NCBI RefSeq assembly: GCF_004209755.1
Contig: NZ_CP035913.1
Coordinates: forward strand, 2,790,001-2,854,000
Reading direction: 5' to 3'
Origin: Pseudoduganella lutea
GTDB taxonomy: Bacteria > Pseudomonadota > Gammaproteobacteria > Burkholderiales > Burkholderiaceae_D
DNA: 64,000 bases
This document shows, in pieces, positions 62,383 to 64,000 of this stretch (position 1 is its first letter; every line of letters starts with the position of its first letter). The notes under the pieces were generated by a model, which had not been told where the DNA came from, made no database searches, and saw nothing but the letters and a program-made list of their open reading frames with translations. The translations under genes were made by a program, and so were the position numbers.

Positions 62383-63912
62383 TTAGGCTTGCCGGAAAAT
62401 GGTGATGGCCAGTACTCCGCCGTACGCCGTGAACAGCGAGGCGACTGCGGCAGTGAACGCATACAAGCGGCGGCGGCGGCGGATTTTCTGCTGGTCGGTC
62501 CAGTTCATGCCGATGCTGCCCAGGATCGGCAAGCCTGTGACCTCCCGCAGATTGGTCTGGCTGAGGAAAGTCGGCCGGATCTGACTCAACAGTAATGCAG
62601 TGCCGAGACCGGCTACCAGCGAAGCCAGGAAGACCAGGGTGTAAAGGCGCGGGCGATTCGGGCCGGCCGGCGTGCTCGGCACGGCCGGAGGATCGACCAC
62701 ACGGAACGTCAGCATATCGGTGGCCGTGGACAGGTCACCCGACAGCTTGGCCGACTCGCGGCGCTGTACCAGCTTCTCGTAATTGTCCTTGTTCACCGCA
62801 TAGTCGCGGTTCAGCTGCGCCAGTTGGGCTTCGACTTCCGGCGCTTGTGTACTCATGGCGCGCATCTGCGCCAGGCGCGCCGAATACTCGCCCACCCGCG
62901 CCTTCAATGAAGCGATGCGGGCTTCTTCCACCGACAGCTGGACATTCATTTGCTGCAGCATGGGGCTGTAGCTGGCCCCCGGATCGACCGCGCGGATCTT
63001 CTTGGCTTCTTCCTTCTTGCGCTCTTCGAGCTGGGCGACCAGGCGCTTGGCGGCAACGATGTCCGGATGTTCTTCCGTGAATTGCATGCGCAACTGGTCG
63101 AGGTTCTTCTCTACCGCCGAGATGCGACCATCGATTTCCGGGTTGACGATCGCCCGTTCCGCGGTATCGGTAATAGGGGCCATGTCTTCACCGGTCATCT
63201 GACGCTTGATCGCGTTGCGGGCCTGTTCCGCTTCCAGCAACTCAAGGCGGGCCTGGCTGATTTTTTCGTTCAGATCGCCATAGGCGGAGGCATAGTCACC
63301 GCCCTGTCGTGGGAGCAGGCCCATGTGACGAATCTTGAATTCCTTCAGTGCGTTCTCGCCAATCGCCAGCTTCTCTTCGTACATCCTGATCTGGTCGTCG
63401 ATGAACTGGATCGCCTTTTCCGATTCCTGCTTCTTGCCGCCGAAGCTACCCTCGACAAAGATCGTCAGCAGCGATTGCACGACGTCCTTACCCAGTTTGG
63501 GATTAGGATTGCTGTAGGAAATCGTGTAGATGTCGTCGCGCTCAGTGCCGATGACCTTGATTTGAGTCATCAGTTCATCGACGATTTTTTCATGCTCTTT
63601 GGGTGTTTTTACCGTGATGTCGAGATCAACCATCCGCAGCACGCGTTCCACGTTCGGGCGGCTGATCAGCGTGCGGCGCATGAACATTACCTGCTGCTCG
63701 GTATTGGGCAGCGTGGTCATGCTTGCCAGCAATGGCTTCAAGATACTTTGGGTATCCACATAAACACGGGCAGAGGCCTGATAATCGTTGGGCAACCGGG
63801 AAACAACAGTCCAGCCGACGACCGCTACCAGCCATGTGATTGCGACCGCATACCAGCGGTACTTGCCAATTGCTTTGAGGAAGCTCAAAAGCAGGGCCAT
63901 CATTTCTGCCAT
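62383..63912 (-). CDS. Exosortase-A-system polysaccharide chain-length determinant (Wzz-like)
   Basis: The 509-residue inner-membrane protein has an N-terminal membrane helix (YAVAITWLVAVVGWTVVSRL), a long periplasmic coiled coil (residues ~150-380, with QIRMYEEKLAIGENALKEF and RISAVEKNLDQLRMQF), and a C-terminal membrane helix near LYTLVFLASLVAGLGTALLL followed by a second one close to the end. It sets chain length together with the kinase. The start at 63912 is weakly supported; ATG codons at 63903 and 63900 are also possible. Confidence 0.93.
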   Translation of the reverse strand: MAEMMALLLSFLKAIGKYRWYAVAITWLVAVVGWTVVSRLPNDYQASARVYVDTQSILKPLLASMTTLPNTEQQVMFMRRTLISRPNVERVLRMVDLDITVKTPKEHEKIVDELMTQIKVIGTERDDIYTISYSNPNPKLGKDVVQSLLTIFVEGSFGGKKQESEKAIQFIDDQIRMYEEKLAIGENALKEFKIRHMGLLPRQGGDYASAYGDLNEKISQARLELLEAEQARNAIKRQMTGEDMAPITDTAERAIVNPEIDGRISAVEKNLDQLRMQFTEEHPDIVAAKRLVAQLEERKKEEAKKIRAVDPGASYSPMLQQMNVQLSVEEARIASLKARVGEYSARLAQMRAMSTQAPEVEAQLAQLNRDYAVNKDNYEKLVQRRESAKLSGDLSTATDMLTFRVVDPPAVPSTPAGPNRPRLYTLVFLASLVAGLGTALLLSQIRPTFLSQTNLREVTGLPILGSIGMNWTDQQKIRRRRRLYAFTAAVASLFTAYGGVLAITIFRQA

Positions 63913-64000
63913 CTTGTTAACTCGCTTTCAGCTAAGCCATTCAGGATGCCGCACCTGCTTCAACCCGACGTGATACCGTCCAAAATATTGCTTAAATTAC
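63913..64000. other. Region upstream of the chain-length determinant
   Basis: 88 bases, AT-rich toward the right edge. No complete gene is visible. All minus-strand frames have stop codons, so the upstream gene of the cluster must end at or beyond the window edge. No clear promoter could be set. Confidence 0.5.

Noticed and set aside
42827..64000. Search for a PEP-CTERM substrate gene in the exosortase cluster
   Set aside because: No product in the window ends with a PEP motif, membrane helix and basic tail.

Overview
The window looks like chromosome of a high-GC betaproteobacterium of the Oxalobacteraceae, close to Massilia, Duganella or Pseudoduganella. This rests on gene content (sspAB beside petABC, a full XrtA/exosortase polysaccharide cluster, a tad pilus cluster, fused isobutyryl-CoA mutase, fused indolepyruvate:ferredoxin oxidoreductase) and on short palindromic GGTGTCTGTCACC and GGGGTCAGACCCC elements of a kind I associate with that family. 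It is inference; no rRNA or other taxonomic marker is present.

Layout. 1-3607 (+): carbohydrate locus with the end of a DUF2264 protein, a sugar-porter MFS transporter broken by an apparent one-base frameshift in a G tract, and a LacI regulator. 3731-4314: a zinc-ribbon-like small protein and tRNA-Thr(TGT). 4343-8481 (-): sspB, sspA and the cytochrome bc1 genes petC, petB, petA. 8708-13677: mscL, a DegS/DegQ-like protease, a DUF2461 protein, a palindromic repeat, a LysR regulator divergent from a tartrate/isopropylmalate-type dehydrogenase, and a small exported protein. 13730-26718 (-): a complete tad/flp pilus locus (flp, prepilin peptidase, an extra AAA ATPase, cpaB, secretin, lipoprotein, TadG, two TadE-like pseudopilins, tadZ, tadA, tadB, tadC, TPR lipoprotein). 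A sigma-54-like promoter lies before flp and a strong terminator just after it. 27069-36416 (+): a GGDEF diguanylate cyclase, a LysR regulator, a fused 2-oxoacid:ferredoxin oxidoreductase and icmF; similar ACGT-type palindromes precede the last two. 36597-42774: mixed genes, including a PhyH-type oxygenase, an orphan antitoxin-like protein, a divergent MBL hydrolase/TetR pair with visible operators, a serralysin-like protease, and a MoaD-like carrier coupled to a BNR-repeat protein.

42827-63912 (-): one long, tightly overlapped run of 18 genes for exopolysaccharide synthesis linked to exosortase A. From the promoter-distal right end these are chain-length determinant, tyrosine kinase, outer-membrane barrel, AAA ATPase, a small unknown ORF, DUF3473 deacetylase, FemAB-like protein, glycosyltransferase, XrtA-EpsI fusion, glycosyltransferase, asparagine-synthase-like amidotransferase, two glycosyltransferases, CapK-like adenylate-forming enzyme, O-antigen-ligase-like protein, second deacetylase, flippase and a 2Fe-2S ferredoxin. 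No PEP-CTERM substrate, sugar transferase that starts the repeat unit, Wza-type export protein or PrsK/PrsR regulator is in the window; the first genes of the cluster probably lie beyond position 64000.

Taken together the window covers surface biology (pilus, exopolysaccharide, secreted protease, c-di-GMP) and respiration/organic-acid catabolism. I see no insertion sequence, prophage, integron or CRISPR array.
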